Part shown: positions 34,440-44,016 of the stretch, in pieces | Numbering within the stretch: position 1 is the first letter of the stretch | How the letters are laid out: each line of letters starts with the position of its first letter | Position numbers and translations under genes: made by a program | Notes under the pieces: model-generated | What the model was told of the DNA's origin: nothing | Seen by the model: the letters and a program-made list of their open reading frames with translations, nothing else | Database searches by the model: none | Source: Bradyrhizobium sp. CB1015 | Lineage (GTDB): Bacteria > Pseudomonadota > Alphaproteobacteria > Rhizobiales > Xanthobacteraceae | Assembly: GCF_025200925.1 (NCBI RefSeq) | Contig: NZ_CP104174.1 | Span: 8,012,001 to 8,076,000, forward strand | Reading direction: 5' to 3' | Length of the DNA: 64,000 nt

Positions 34440-35501
34440 ATGAGCTCGAAAACCGACACCGTGCAGTCCTCAGCCGAGGCCCTGCGCTATCCCTGGGAAC
34501 AGCATCCCGGCCCCGAACAGGTGGTCGAGGTGCGGCCTGGCGTGTTGTGGGCGCGGCTGAAGCTGCCGTTCCGCCTCAACCACGTGAACATCTACCTGCT
34601 CGCCGATGGCGACGGCTATGCGATGATCGATGCCGGCTTCGGCAACGAGGAGACGATCGAGGCCTGGACGAAGCTGTTCGACGGACCGCTGCAGGGCGTC
34701 AACATCACGCGCCTGATCGTCACCCACTCGCACCCCGACCATGTCGGTCTCGCCGGGTGGATCGTCGAGCGTTTCGGCTGTCCGCTGGTGATGTCGCAGG
34801 TCGAATATCTGCAATCGGTCTATCACCAGAACCGCGGCACCGAGGAGCGGCGCGAGGCACAGCGGCTGTTCTTCCGCCGCCATGGCATGGACGAGTCGCT
34901 CACGGAAAAGCTGCTCGGCCGCGGCCAGGACTATCTCAAGCGCGTCTCGGTGCTGCCGCCGTCCTACCGCCGCATCTCGCATGGCGACGACGTCGTGATC
35001 GGCACGCGCCGCTTCAAGGTCATCACCGGCGGCGGCCACGCGCTCGACCAGGTGATGCTGTATTGCGCCGACGACAAGCTGTTCCTCTCCGCCGACCAGG
35101 TGCTGAGCAAGATCTCGCCGAATGTCAGCGTCTGGGCGGTCGAGCCCGACCAGAACTCGCTCGGCGAATATCTGGCCTCGCTCGCCAGCCTCACCACGAC
35201 GCTGCCCTATGATGTGCTCGTGCTGCCCGGCCATGGCGTGCCGTTCTACGGACTGAAGACACGCATCAAGCAGCTCGCCGACCACCACGAGGAGCGCTGC
35301 CGCCTGATCGCGGAAGCCTGCCGCGAGGTGCCGCAGACCTCGCGCGCCCTGGTGCCCGTGGTGTTCAACAAGCACGTGCTCGACGAGCACCAGATGGGCT
35401 TTGCCGCCGGCGAGCTCGTCGCCCACGTCAACTACATGATCGTCGAGGGCCGCCTCACGGCCGAGACGCAGGACGGCGTGCTGCAGTTTCGGACGACGTG
35501 A
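34440..35501 (+). CDS. MBL-fold metallo-hydrolase
   Basis: This 353-residue protein has the metallo-beta-lactamase motif THSHPDHVG (about 95-103) and further ligands in TGGGHALDQVML, LFLSADQVL and LPGHGVPF, consistent with a binuclear metal site. A C-terminal helical domain with HHEERCRLIAEA resembles glyoxalase-II-like/LACTB2-type hydrolases. It is cytoplasmic and hydrolyses a thioester or phosphodiester of unknown identity. No clear operon partner. Confidence 0.87.
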   Translation: MSSKTDTVQSSAEALRYPWEQHPGPEQVVEVRPGVLWARLKLPFRLNHVNIYLLADGDGYAMIDAGFGNEETIEAWTKLFDGPLQGVNITRLIVTHSHPDHVGLAGWIVERFGCPLVMSQVEYLQSVYHQNRGTEERREAQRLFFRRHGMDESLTEKLLGRGQDYLKRVSVLPPSYRRISHGDDVVIGTRRFKVITGGGHALDQVMLYCADDKLFLSADQVLSKISPNVSVWAVEPDQNSLGEYLASLASLTTTLPYDVLVLPGHGVPFYGLKTRIKQLADHHEERCRLIAEACREVPQTSRALVPVVFNKHVLDEHQMGFAAGELVAHVNYMIVEGRLTAETQDGVLQFRTT

Positions 35502-35509
35502 GTTCATCC

Positions 35510-35665
35510 TTCACCTCGCCCCGCTTGCGGGGAGAGGTCGGAATTCGCGCCTCGCGCGGATTCCGGGTGAGGGGGGACTCTCCGCGAGTCCAACTCTCAC
35601 CATCATTGCCGAAACAGCCCCTCACCCCAACCCTCTCCCCGTAAGAACGGGGCGAGGGAGCGCAC
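35510..35665. repeat. Dispersed intergenic repeat family B, copy 2
   Basis: TCACCTCGCCCCGCTTGCGG on the left, an internal GGAATTCGCGCCTCGCGCGG inverted unit, and CCCCTCACCCCAACCCTCTC then GGGGCGAGGGAGCGCAC on the right; related to 24907-25087. Confidence 0.78.
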
Positions 35666-35696
35666 CGCTGTCGGGGCGCGCCATTTGCCTATTCGC

Positions 35697-36128
35697 TCAC
35701 TTCATGTTCGCGATGGCGTGCAGCGCGGCGATGTAGCCGAACGGCCCCAGCCCGCAGATCACGCCGGTCGCCACGAACGAGATCTTGGAGTGCCGGTGAT
35801 ATTCGTCGCGGGCGTGGATGTTGGAGATGTGCACCTCCAGCACCGGGCCTTCGAACGTCTTGATCGCGTCCATGATCGCGACCGAGGTGAAGGAGAGGCC
35901 GGCCGGATTGATGACGATGGCGTCGGCGTCCTGCCGCGCCGACTGGATCAGATCGACCAGCACGCCCTCATGGTTGGACTGGTGGAAGGCAAGCTTGAGA
36001 TCGAGCCTGGCGGCGGCGTCCTCGCAGCTCGCGTTGACCTCCGCGAGCGTCGTCGTGCCGTAAATGTGCGGCTCGCGAATGCCGAGCATGTTGAGGTTGG
36101 GACCGTTGAGGATCATCACGCGCTTCAT
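35697..36128 (-). CDS. aroQ: Type II 3-dehydroquinase-like protein (AroQ) with altered active site
   Basis: This 143-residue protein has the AroQ signature NGPNLNMLG (8-16), Arg18 and Tyr23 in REPHIYG, Asn74 in INPAG and VHISNIHARDEY with His100. Type II dehydroquinases convert 3-dehydroquinate to 3-dehydroshikimate as dodecamers. Two usually conserved positions differ: the A-Y/F-S/T-H-T-S loop reads GLSFTS, with Phe80 in place of the substrate-binding His, and the usual FRxxS reads YHRHS. The enzyme may be a divergent paralogue with another substrate or low activity. It is divergent from hemA across a FixK box. Confidence 0.82.
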   Translation of the reverse strand: MKRVMILNGPNLNMLGIREPHIYGTTTLAEVNASCEDAAARLDLKLAFHQSNHEGVLVDLIQSARQDADAIVINPAGLSFTSVAIMDAIKTFEGPVLEVHISNIHARDEYHRHSKISFVATGVICGLGPFGYIAALHAIANMK

Positions 36129-36257
36129 GGAAGGGTCCTTTCGAGAGCCTGATTGAGCAAGGAAAGCGCGCGCCGGGGCGCGACGGAAGACCATACGCCG
36201 CGGGGCTGAACCGTCGCCCGGCAGATGGTGCAGAGCAGCATTATATGTCGCGCAGGG

Positions 36258-36271
36258 TTGATCGGGATCAA
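36258..36271. promoter_or_regulatory. FixK/FNR-type box between aroQ-like gene and hemA
   Basis: TTGATCGGGATCAA matches TTGAT-N4-ATCAA exactly. Its centre is about 140 bases before hemA and 136 before the aroQ-like start. FixK-dependent expression of hemA at low oxygen is known in Bradyrhizobium. Confidence 0.8.
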
Positions 36272-36342
36272 ACTGAGACGCGCCGGATAGGGCATTTTGC
36301 CCAAATGCTCCACAGATCCAAATGTGGGATAGCGCATAGACA

Positions 36343-36363
36343 TTAGAGCTGGAAAAGCTCTAA
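36343..36363 (+). promoter_or_regulatory. Stem-loop in the hemA leader
   Basis: Perfect 8-bp stem TTAGAGCT / AGCTCTAA with loop GGAAA, 41 bases before the hemA ATG. There is no T-run, so it is not a terminator; a role in mRNA stability or translation is possible. Confidence 0.55.
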
Positions 36364-36404
36364 TAGATGCGTCCCCTTGGTCAGGTTCCGTTGCAGGTTT
36401 GCCG

Positions 36405-37634
36405 ATGGATTACGCCCAATTCTTCGATTCCGCCCTCGATCGTCTCCACGCCGAGCGGCGTTATCGCGTGTTCGCCGACCTCGAACGCACGGCCGGCCGG
36501 TTCCCCCACGCGGTCTGGCACTCGGCCAAGGGCAAGCGCGACGTCGTGATCTGGTGCTCCAACGACTATCTCGGCATGGGCCAGCATCCGAAGGTGGTCG
36601 GCGCCATGGTCGAGACCGCGACGCGCGTCGGCACCGGCGCCGGCGGCACCCGCAACATCGCCGGCACGCACCATCCACTGGTCCAGCTCGAAGCCGAGCT
36701 CGCCGATCTCCACGGCAAGGAAGCCGCGCTGCTGTTCACCTCGGGCTATGTCTCGAACCAGACCGGCATCCCGACCATCGCAAAGCTCATTCCGAACTGC
36801 CTGATCCTGTCGGACGAGCTCAACCACAATTCGATGATCGAGGGCATCCGCCAGTCCGGCTGCGAGCGGATCGTGTTCCGCCACAACGACGTTGCGCATC
36901 TCGAAGAGCTGTTGCAAGCGGCCGGTCCCGATCGGCCGAAGCTGATCGTCTGCGAGAGCCTGTATTCCATGGACGGCGATGTCGCGCCGCTGGCCAGGAT
37001 CTGCGATCTCGCCGAGAAATATGGCGCGATGACCTATGTCGACGAAGTCCACGCCGTCGGCATGTACGGCCCGCGCGGCGGCGGCATCGCCGAGCGCGAT
37101 GGCGTGATGCATCGCATCGACATTCTCGAGGGCACGCTGGCCAAGGCGTTCGGCTGTCTCGGCGGCTACATCGCCGCCAACGGCCAGATCATCGACGCCG
37201 TGCGCTCCTATGCGCCGGGCTTCATCTTCACCACCGCGCTGCCGCCGGCGGTCTGCTCGGCCGCGACCGCCGCGATCAGGCACCTGAAGACGTCGAGCTG
37301 GGAGCGCGAGCGCCACCAGGACCGCGCCGCCCGCGTCAAGGCGATCCTCAATGCCGCCGGCCTGCCGGTGATGTCGAGCGACACCCACATCGTACCGCTG
37401 TTCGTCGGCGATCCCGAGAAGTGCAAGCAGGCCTCCGACCTGCTGCTCGAACAGCACGGGATCTACATCCAGCCGATCAACTATCCGACCGTCGCCAAGG
37501 GCACCGAGCGCCTGCGCATCACACCCTCGCCCTATCACGACGACGGCCTGATCGATCAGCTCGCCGAAGCGCTGCTGCAAGTGTGGGACCGCCTCGGCCT
37601 GCCGCTGCGCGCCAAGTCGCTGGCAGCGGAATAG
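36405..37634 (+). CDS. hemA: 5-aminolevulinate synthase
   Basis: This 409-residue protein is almost the known B. japonicum HemA as I recall it: [86 protein letters not shown], and [14 protein letters not shown] with the PLP Lys near 247. It condenses glycine and succinyl-CoA to 5-aminolevulinate, the first step of heme synthesis by the C4 route. I choose ATG 36405 over a TTG at 36399, because it gives the conserved N-terminus. The upstream FixK box and leader hairpin suggest oxygen-linked control. Confidence 0.97.
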   Translation: MDYAQFFDSALDRLHAERRYRVFADLERTAGRFPHAVWHSAKGKRDVVIWCSNDYLGMGQHPKVVGAMVETATRVGTGAGGTRNIAGTHHPLVQLEAELADLHGKEAALLFTSGYVSNQTGIPTIAKLIPNCLILSDELNHNSMIEGIRQSGCERIVFRHNDVAHLEELLQAAGPDRPKLIVCESLYSMDGDVAPLARICDLAEKYGAMTYVDEVHAVGMYGPRGGGIAERDGVMHRIDILEGTLAKAFGCLGGYIAANGQIIDAVRSYAPGFIFTTALPPAVCSAATAAIRHLKTSSWERERHQDRAARVKAILNAAGLPVMSSDTHIVPLFVGDPEKCKQASDLLLEQHGIYIQPINYPTVAKGTERLRITPSPYHDDGLIDQLAEALLQVWDRLGLPLRAKSLAAE

Positions 37635-37645
37635 GCTTTCGCTCC

Positions 37646-37806
37646 TACCCTGCCCTGGAGGGGAGGGTCGGCTCATGTCGAGCGAAGCGAGGCGTGAGAC
37701 GGGGTGGGGTGACCGGTCTCTCCTCACGCGACAGTGCCCGTGTGGAGAGATCACCCCACCCCGCTCGCGCTACGCGCGATCGACCCTCCCCCTCCAGGGG
37801 AGGGTA
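37646..37806. repeat. Dispersed intergenic repeat family A, copy 2 (reverse orientation)
   Basis: Same outer arms as 21696-21856, but the inner arms are exchanged: GTGAGACGGGGTGGGGTGA is on the left and TCACCCCACCCCGCTCGCGC on the right. Confidence 0.8.
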
Positions 37807-37958
37807 AGCGCCCGCTGGTGCACGCTTGCACCTTAACGACGCCCGCAGTTCCCGCCCGCACCGGGCATTTCGCTGTCGCTTGCGTCCGCTCAACGCGCTA
37901 GATTTGCTGGGAAAATGAGCTCGGGCGCCGCCGGCGCCCAGGGAGAAGCGCGCTCGCC

Positions 37959-40900
37959 ATGCTGCACGATTGGGGCGTGATCGCCGCCGCCTTCGGCTAT
38001 ATCGGCTTCCTGTTCCTGGTGGCGAGCCACGGCGACCGCCGCTCGCCGGCCGGGCGCGGCCGTGCCTCCGGGCTGATCTATCCGCTGTCGCTGGCGATCT
38101 ACTGCACGTCCTGGACCTTCTTCGGCTCGGTCGGCTTCGCCACCCGCACCTCGACCGACTTCCTCGCGATCTATCTCGGCCCGATCCTGATGATCGGGCT
38201 AGGGGCCGGCGTGCTCCGCCGCGTCATTCAGCTGGCGAAGGCCCACAACATCACCTCGATCGCCGACTTCATCGGCGCCCGTTACGGCAAGAGCCAGGCG
38301 GTGGCGGCCACCGTCGCCGCAATCGCGATCATCGGCTCGGTGCCCTATATCGCGCTCCAGCTCAAGGCGGTGGCCTCCTCGCTCGGAACGATCCTGAGCG
38401 AAGACCAGGCCTTCTCCCATATCCCGATCCTCGGCGACGTGGCGCTGGTGGTGACGCTGGCGATGGCGGCCTTCGCGGTGCTGTTCGGCACGCGGCAGAC
38501 CGACGCCACCGAGCACCAGCACGGCCTGATGCTGGCGGTCGCAACCGAATCCATCGTCAAGCTGGTCGCCTTTCTCGCCGCCGGCATCTTCGTCACCTTC
38601 TGGATGTTCTCGCCGCACGAACTGATCGAGCGCGCGATGAGGACGCCGGAGGCGGTTCGCGCCATCAACTATTCCCCGTCGATCGGCAACTTCCTGACCA
38701 TGACGTTGCTGTCGTTGTGCGCGATCATGCTGCTGCCCCGCCAGTTTCACGTCAGCGTGGTGGAGAATTCCTCGGATGCCGAGGTCGGCCGCGCGCGCTG
38801 GCTGTTCCCGCTCTACCTGGTTGCCATCAATCTGTTCGTGATCCCGATCGCGCTCGCCGGCCTTGTGACCTTCCCATTCGGCGCCGCCGATCCTGACATG
38901 TACGTGCTGGCCCTGCCGATCGAGGGCGACGCGGACCTGCTCAGCGTCGCCGTCTTCGTCGGCGGACTGTCGGCGGCGACTGCGATGGTGATCGTCGAAT
39001 GCGTCGCGCTCTCCATCATGGTCTCGAACGACCTCGTGGTGCCCCTGGTGCTGCAACGTCGGCCGGAGGGGCGCGCCGGCGGTGCCGATTTCAGCAACTT
39101 CCTGCTGCGCTCGCGGCGGCTCGCGATCTTCGCCATCATGGTGATGGCCTATTTCTACTATCGCGCGCTCGGCAATACCCAGCTCGCGGCCATCGGTCTG
39201 CTCTCCTTTGCGGCCATCGCCCAGCTTGCCCCGAGCTTCTTCGGCGGTCTGCTCTGGCGCCGCGCGACCGCACGCGGCGCCATCGGCGGCATGCTGGTCG
39301 GCTTTGCGGTGTGGCTCTACACGCTGTTCATCCCGAGCTTCATGGATTCCTCGACATCAGGCATCCTGCTGCTCCAGCACGGCCCGTTCGGCATCGAGGC
39401 GCTGCGGCCGCAGGCGCTGTTCGGCGCCGACCTGCCGCCGCTGATGCACGGCGTGATCTGGTCGCTGTCGCTCAACATCCTGACCTATGTGTTGCTGTCG
39501 CTGGCACGCCGGCCGTCTTCCATCGAGCTGTTGCAGGCGGATCTGTTCGTGCCCAATACGCTCGCACCGATCTCCCCGAGCTTCCGCCGCTGGCGCACCA
39601 CCGTCACCGTGCAGGACATCCAGACCACGGTGGCGCAATATCTCGGCCCCGACCGCGCGCGGCATTCCTTCGAGGCCTTCTCGGCGCGGCGAAACGTGCG
39701 GCTGGAGCCAGGAGCACCTGCCGATTTCGAGCTGTTGCAACACGCCGAGCACCTGATTGCCTCCTCGATCGGCGCGGCCTCGTCCCGCCTCGTGATGTCG
39801 CTGCTGCTGCGCAAGCGGACGGTCTCCGCCAAGGCCGCACTTAAGCTGCTCGACGACTCGCACGCGGCGCTGCATTTCAACCGCGAGATCCTCCAGACCG
39901 CGCTCAACCATGTGCGCCAGGGCATCGCGGTGTTCGATGCCGATCTGCAACTGATCTGCTCCAATCGGCAGTTCGGCGACCTCCTCAATGTGCCACTGCA
40001 TCTCATCCAGTTCGGCACGCCATTGCGCGAAATCCTGGAATTCATCGGCCTCGGCGATCCGAGCGATCCGCTCGAGCGCGAGGCCCTGCTGGAGCGGCGC
40101 CTTGCCGCCTACACCACCGACAGCGAGCCCTATCTCGAACGCCTGCCGGAACGCCACATGGTGATCGAAGTGCTCACCAACCGGATGCCCGGCGGCGGCT
40201 TCGTCATCACCTTCACCGACGTAACGCCCACCTTCGAAGCCGCAGAAGCGCTGGAGCGCGCCAATGCGACGCTGGAAAAGCGCGTGCGCGACCGCACCGA
40301 GGAGCTGACGCGGCTGAACTCCGAGCTGGCCCTCGCCAAGAGCGCGGCGGAGGACGCCAGCATCTCCAAGACGCGTTTCCTCGCCGCTGCCAGCCACGAC
40401 ATCCTCCAGCCGCTGAACGCGGCGCGGCTCTATGTCACCAGCCTCGTCGAGCGCCAGCACAATGGCGAAGAGACGCGGCTGGTCGAGAACATCGACGAAT
40501 CGCTGCAGGCGATCGAGGAAATCCTCGGCGCGCTGCTCGACATCTCCAGGCTCGATGCCGGCGCGATGACGACCTCGATCTCGAGCTTCAAGATGGCCGA
40601 TCTGATGCGCTCGCTGGAGATCGAGTTTGCGCCGATCGCGCGCGCCAAGGGCCTGGAGCTCGCCTTCGTGCCCTGCTCGCTGCCGGTGCAGTCGGACCGC
40701 CTGCTGCTGCGGCGGCTGCTGCAGAACCTGATCTCGAACGCGATCAAGTACACCCCGCGCGGCCGGGTGCTGGTCGGCTGCCGCCGTCGCGGCACCTCGC
40801 TCAAGATCTGCGTCTACGACACCGGCGTCGGCATCCCACCGGTCAAGCGCGGCGAGATCTTCAAGGAATTCCATCGCCTGGAGCAGGGAGCGCGGATCGC

Positions 40901-41468
40901 GCGCGGTCTGGGGCTGGGGCTTTCGATCGTGGAACGCCTGGCGCGCGTGCTCAACCACGGCATCGCCATCGAGGCCAATGCCGGTGGCGGCTCGGTCTTC
41001 TCCGTGACGGTGCCGACGGCGAAGGCGATCACCCACACCGCGGCGGTGACCAGCGCGACGCCGCTGGCGCGAACGCCGATCTCGGGCGCGTTGATCGTCT
41101 GCATCGAGAACGATGCAGCGATCCTCGACGGCATGCGCACGCTGCTCAAGGCCTGGGACGCCGAGGTGATCGCGGTCGCCGATCCGGAAGGCGCGATCGC
41201 CGCGATCGAAACCGCCGGACGGCGCGTCACCGGCCTGCTCGTCGACTATCACCTCGATCGCGGCAACGGCATCGCCGCCATCCGCGAGATCCGCCGCCGC
41301 TTCGGCGATGGAATCCCTGCGATCCTGATCACCGCCGATCGCAGCCCCGCCGTGCAGGTCGCCGCGCGCGACGAGAAGATCGCGGTGCTCAACAAGCCGG
41401 TGAAGCCGGCCTCGCTCCGCGCCCTGCTCGGTCAGTGGCGCACGCAGCAGATGGTGGCGGCGGAGTGA
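37959..41468 (+). CDS. SSS-domain hybrid sensor histidine kinase (NahK/CbrA-like architecture)
   Basis: This 1169-residue protein has an N-terminal sodium:solute-symporter-like block of 12-13 spans (about 1-525), a linker, a PAS domain (about 640-770: ALNHVRQGIAVFDADLQLIC), a coiled coil, a HisKA motif AASHDILQPLNAARL with His near 813, an ATPase domain (NLISNAIKYTPRG, DTGVGIPP, GLGLGLSIVERL) and a C-terminal receiver with Asp near 1094 (VDYHLDRGNG) and Lys in NKPVKP. The PAS and HK part resembles the PAS-7 hybrid kinases found with two-component regulators. The symporter half probably senses or transports a solute. No response regulator is adjacent. Confidence 0.9.
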   Translation: MLHDWGVIAAAFGYIGFLFLVASHGDRRSPAGRGRASGLIYPLSLAIYCTSWTFFGSVGFATRTSTDFLAIYLGPILMIGLGAGVLRRVIQLAKAHNITSIADFIGARYGKSQAVAATVAAIAIIGSVPYIALQLKAVASSLGTILSEDQAFSHIPILGDVALVVTLAMAAFAVLFGTRQTDATEHQHGLMLAVATESIVKLVAFLAAGIFVTFWMFSPHELIERAMRTPEAVRAINYSPSIGNFLTMTLLSLCAIMLLPRQFHVSVVENSSDAEVGRARWLFPLYLVAINLFVIPIALAGLVTFPFGAADPDMYVLALPIEGDADLLSVAVFVGGLSAATAMVIVECVALSIMVSNDLVVPLVLQRRPEGRAGGADFSNFLLRSRRLAIFAIMVMAYFYYRALGNTQLAAIGLLSFAAIAQLAPSFFGGLLWRRATARGAIGGMLVGFAVWLYTLFIPSFMDSSTSGILLLQHGPFGIEALRPQALFGADLPPLMHGVIWSLSLNILTYVLLSLARRPSSIELLQADLFVPNTLAPISPSFRRWRTTVTVQDIQTTVAQYLGPDRARHSFEAFSARRNVRLEPGAPADFELLQHAEHLIASSIGAASSRLVMSLLLRKRTVSAKAALKLLDDSHAALHFNREILQTALNHVRQGIAVFDADLQLICSNRQFGDLLNVPLHLIQFGTPLREILEFIGLGDPSDPLEREALLERRLAAYTTDSEPYLERLPERHMVIEVLTNRMPGGGFVITFTDVTPTFEAAEALERANATLEKRVRDRTEELTRLNSELALAKSAAEDASISKTRFLAAASHDILQPLNAARLYVTSLVERQHNGEETRLVENIDESLQAIEEILGALLDISRLDAGAMTTSISSFKMADLMRSLEIEFAPIARAKGLELAFVPCSLPVQSDRLLLRRLLQNLISNAIKYTPRGRVLVGCRRRGTSLKICVYDTGVGIPPVKRGEIFKEFHRLEQGARIARGLGLGLSIVERLARVLNHGIAIEANAGGGSVFSVTVPTAKAITHTAAVTSATPLARTPISGALIVCIENDAAILDGMRTLLKAWDAEVIAVADPEGAIAAIETAGRRVTGLLVDYHLDRGNGIAAIREIRRRFGDGIPAILITADRSPAVQVAARDEKIAVLNKPVKPASLRALLGQWRTQQMVAAE

Positions 41469-41478
41469 GACGCAGGGG

Positions 41479-42306
41479 TCAGTAGTCGGTCGATACGCTG
41501 AGCGTCCGCCACCTCTCAAGCTCCTCGAGGCGGAGCCTGTCGGTCGCGGCGATGGCGTCAACGGCGTCGCTTCCGAGCGCAATGCGCAGAGGCGGGCGCT
41601 CCATGTCGGCAAGCTTGAGCACCACGGCCGCAGCTTTGGCCGGATTGCCGGGCTGGCGGCCGTCGTAATCGCGCTGCATCCTGACGGCGGCACCGACGAC
41701 CGCATCGTACTCCGGCCGTCCTTCGCCGGTTCCATGTGCGGCTTGCGCAAAACCGGTGCGAAAACCGCCGGGCTCGACGATCGTGACGTTCACGCCGATC
41801 AGCGCCATCTCGCGCGCCAGCGATTCCGAAAAGCCTTCGATTCCCCATTTCGCGGCGGAATACGCCGCGCGCGCCGGAGCGCCAATCCGCCCGCCGACAG
41901 ACGAGACCTGCACGATATGGCCACGGCGCTGGCGACGTAGCACCGGAATCGCCGCCTTGGTGACGATGATAGTGCCGATCAGATTGGCCTCGATCTGCTG
42001 GCGGAACGAATCCAGGCTGGTATCCTCGACCGATCCGAGATCGCCGTAACCGGCGTTGTTCACCACCACGTCGACGCCGCCAAATGCCTGCACGGCGAGG
42101 CCGACCGCCGCTTGCGCTGCCGCCTCGTCGGTCACGTCGAGCGATGCAAGCCGAAGGCTTTCGCCGAAGCGCTTCAGCAGCGGTTCGAGCGGATTTGGGT
42201 TCCGGGCCGAAGCCAGCACGCGATCTCCCGCCGCGAGCGCGGCTTCCACGATGGCCCGGCCAAGCCCGCGCGAGCTGCCGCTGATGAACCATGTCTTCGA
42301 CACCAC
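41479..42306 (-). CDS. Short-chain dehydrogenase/reductase
   Basis: This 275-residue protein has the SDR features: nucleotide loop SGSSRGLG at 9-16, NNAG in VVVNNAGYGD, catalytic Ser in SSVGGRIGAPARA and YSAAK (Tyr-x3-Lys), with EPGGFRTGF after. It uses NAD(P)H to oxidise or reduce a carbonyl or hydroxyl group. It is the last gene of a leftward run with cytochrome P460, an alpha/beta hydrolase and Ohr, 15 bases from the P460 gene. The substrate is unknown. Confidence 0.9.
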   Translation of the reverse strand: MVSKTWFISGSSRGLGRAIVEAALAAGDRVLASARNPNPLEPLLKRFGESLRLASLDVTDEAAAQAAVGLAVQAFGGVDVVVNNAGYGDLGSVEDTSLDSFRQQIEANLIGTIIVTKAAIPVLRRQRRGHIVQVSSVGGRIGAPARAAYSAAKWGIEGFSESLAREMALIGVNVTIVEPGGFRTGFAQAAHGTGEGRPEYDAVVGAAVRMQRDYDGRQPGNPAKAAAVVLKLADMERPPLRIALGSDAVDAIAATDRLRLEELERWRTLSVSTDY

Positions 42307-42321
42307 GATCTCCGGGTCGAC

Positions 42322-42885
42322 CTAAGGCGCCAGCCGCGTGAAGACGTAATCGCGTCCCTTGGCACGCGCGTCGTGGCACGCAAAGCAGGTGCGATGCTGA
42401 GCCTCGTCGGCCGGCTTGCCGTCGATGAAGCGACCAAAGCCCCAGCCGCCGGTTGCGGCATACTTTTTGGAATCCTTGACCATCACCTGGACCGTGGTGG
42501 CGGCGCCGGGAATGGTCGCGGACGCAAACTCCGGAGATTGTTTCCGCTTCCAGGCGCGCTTGACCAAAATGGCACCGTCGGGGAATGGGAGTTTGCCGGC
42601 TTGATACGCATCGATGGCGGTCTGGTTGCCGACGACAGCACGAAGCTCGTCGAGCGGCGCGGCCTCTTCGGCCGGCGCGATCAGCTCCCACTGCCTGTAG
42701 CCGGACGGAATCGTGACGCCGAAGATCGGCGAGGCGTCCGCCGGGCCACGTGGCGTCGGCCCCTCCGCCAGCGCGACGGTGATGAGGTACGGCACGCATG
42801 TCAGGAGAACCACGAGGGGGAGCATGGCGAGCACGATCGCCGTGGAGAAGGAGAATCTTTTCTGTTCGGGTTCGATCGGTGTCAT
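42322..42885 (-). CDS. Cytochrome P460-family protein
   Basis: This 187-residue protein has an N-terminal membrane anchor/signal (SFSTAIVLAMLPLVVLLTCVPYLI split over residues 12-36) and a C-terminal domain ending in the c-type heme motif CFACHD. The GYRQWELIAPAEEA and AYQAGKLPFPDGAILVKRAW segments fit the P460 fold, whose founding members oxidise hydroxylamine with a Lys-crosslinked heme. A Lys at the crosslink position cannot be confirmed by eye, so it may be the related c'-beta type. Periplasmic. Confidence 0.85.
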   Translation of the reverse strand: MTPIEPEQKRFSFSTAIVLAMLPLVVLLTCVPYLITVALAEGPTPRGPADASPIFGVTIPSGYRQWELIAPAEEAAPLDELRAVVGNQTAIDAYQAGKLPFPDGAILVKRAWKRKQSPEFASATIPGAATTVQVMVKDSKKYAATGGWGFGRFIDGKPADEAQHRTCFACHDARAKGRDYVFTRLAP

Positions 42886-42955
42886 GACGTTTCAGCAAGC
42901 CGAGAGCAACGGGTGGATCCTGGCCCGGCCTCGGCCGTACCGGGAGTAGAAATCC

Positions 42956-43981
42956 TCAGGCGCCGTCGGCGTCGATGACGGCCTTGGCAAAGGCTTGCGG
43001 CGCTTCCTGCGGCAGATTGTGGCCGATGCCGCCGGTGATCAGGCGGAACTCGTATCGGCCTGAAAACTTCTTGGCATAAACGCTGGGCTCGGGATGCGGC
43101 GCGCCGTTGGCATCGCCCTCCATCGTGATGGTCGGCACGGCGATGACCGGCGCCGCGGCCAGCTTCTTTTCGAGCTGCTCGTATTTGGCTTCGCCCTGGG
43201 CGAGCCCGAGCCGCCAGCGGTAATTGTGGATCGTGATTGCGACATGATCCTTGTTGTCGAGCGCTGCCGCGCTGCGCGCGAAGGTGGCGTCGTCGAACTT
43301 CCACTGCGGCGAGGCGAGCTTCCAGATCAGCTTGGCGAAATCGTGCGTGTACTTCTCGTATCCGGCACGGCCGCGCTCCGTCGCAAAATAGAACTGGTAC
43401 CACCATTGCAGCTCGGCCGATGGCGGCAGCGGCGCGTTGCCGGCAGCCTGGCTGGAAATCAGGTAGCCGCTGACCGACACCAGCGCGCGGCAGCGCTCCG
43501 GCCACAGTGCGGCGATGATGTCGGCAGTGCGTGCACCCCAATCGAAGCCGGCAACGACCGCTTTCTTGATGTCGAGCTTGTCCATCAGCGCGATGATGTC
43601 GGTGGCCATTGCGGCAGGCTCGCCATTGCGCGGCGTCTCGCTGGAGAGGAAGTGCGTTGAGCCATAGCCGCGCAGATAGGGGATGATCACGCGATAGCCG
43701 GCCTTGGCCAGGATCGGCGCGACGTCGACGAAGGCGTGAATGTCGTAAGGCCAGCCGTGCAGCAGGATCGCCACGGGACCGTTCGAGGACCCCGCCTCGG
43801 CATAGCCGATATTGAGGACGCCGGCATCGAGCTGCTTGATCGGACCGAAGGATGCGTTCGATGCGTCCTGCCGCGCGTCGGTCTCGGCGCGAGCGAGGTC
43901 GATCACGCCGAGACCGACGGCGATGGTTCCCGCCGCGATGCCAAAGAAGTTACGGCGCTGCTGGTCGATGATCTGCTTCAT
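42956..43981 (-). CDS. Exported alpha/beta-hydrolase, epoxide-hydrolase/dehalogenase type
   Basis: This 341-residue protein has a twin-arginine-like leader (QQRRNFFGIAAGTIAVGLG), so it is likely exported folded. HGWPYD is the oxyanion loop, the nucleophile elbow GFDWGAR carries Asp rather than Ser, and GGIGHNLPQE gives the catalytic His. An Asp nucleophile is typical of epoxide hydrolases and haloalkane dehalogenases. The Trp after the Asp fits both. The neighbouring P460, SDR and Ohr genes suggest detoxification of reactive organics. Confidence 0.87.
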   Translation of the reverse strand: MKQIIDQQRRNFFGIAAGTIAVGLGVIDLARAETDARQDASNASFGPIKQLDAGVLNIGYAEAGSSNGPVAILLHGWPYDIHAFVDVAPILAKAGYRVIIPYLRGYGSTHFLSSETPRNGEPAAMATDIIALMDKLDIKKAVVAGFDWGARTADIIAALWPERCRALVSVSGYLISSQAAGNAPLPPSAELQWWYQFYFATERGRAGYEKYTHDFAKLIWKLASPQWKFDDATFARSAAALDNKDHVAITIHNYRWRLGLAQGEAKYEQLEKKLAAAPVIAVPTITMEGDANGAPHPEPSVYAKKFSGRYEFRLITGGIGHNLPQEAPQAFAKAVIDADGA

Positions 43982-44016
43982 GATGTTGCTGCCTTGTGGT
44001 GATTGGTAGATGTTCG

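Noticed and set aside
39357..41750. Minus-strand open frame of 797 codons
   Set aside because: It is antisense to the hybrid kinase, with no recognisable domain.
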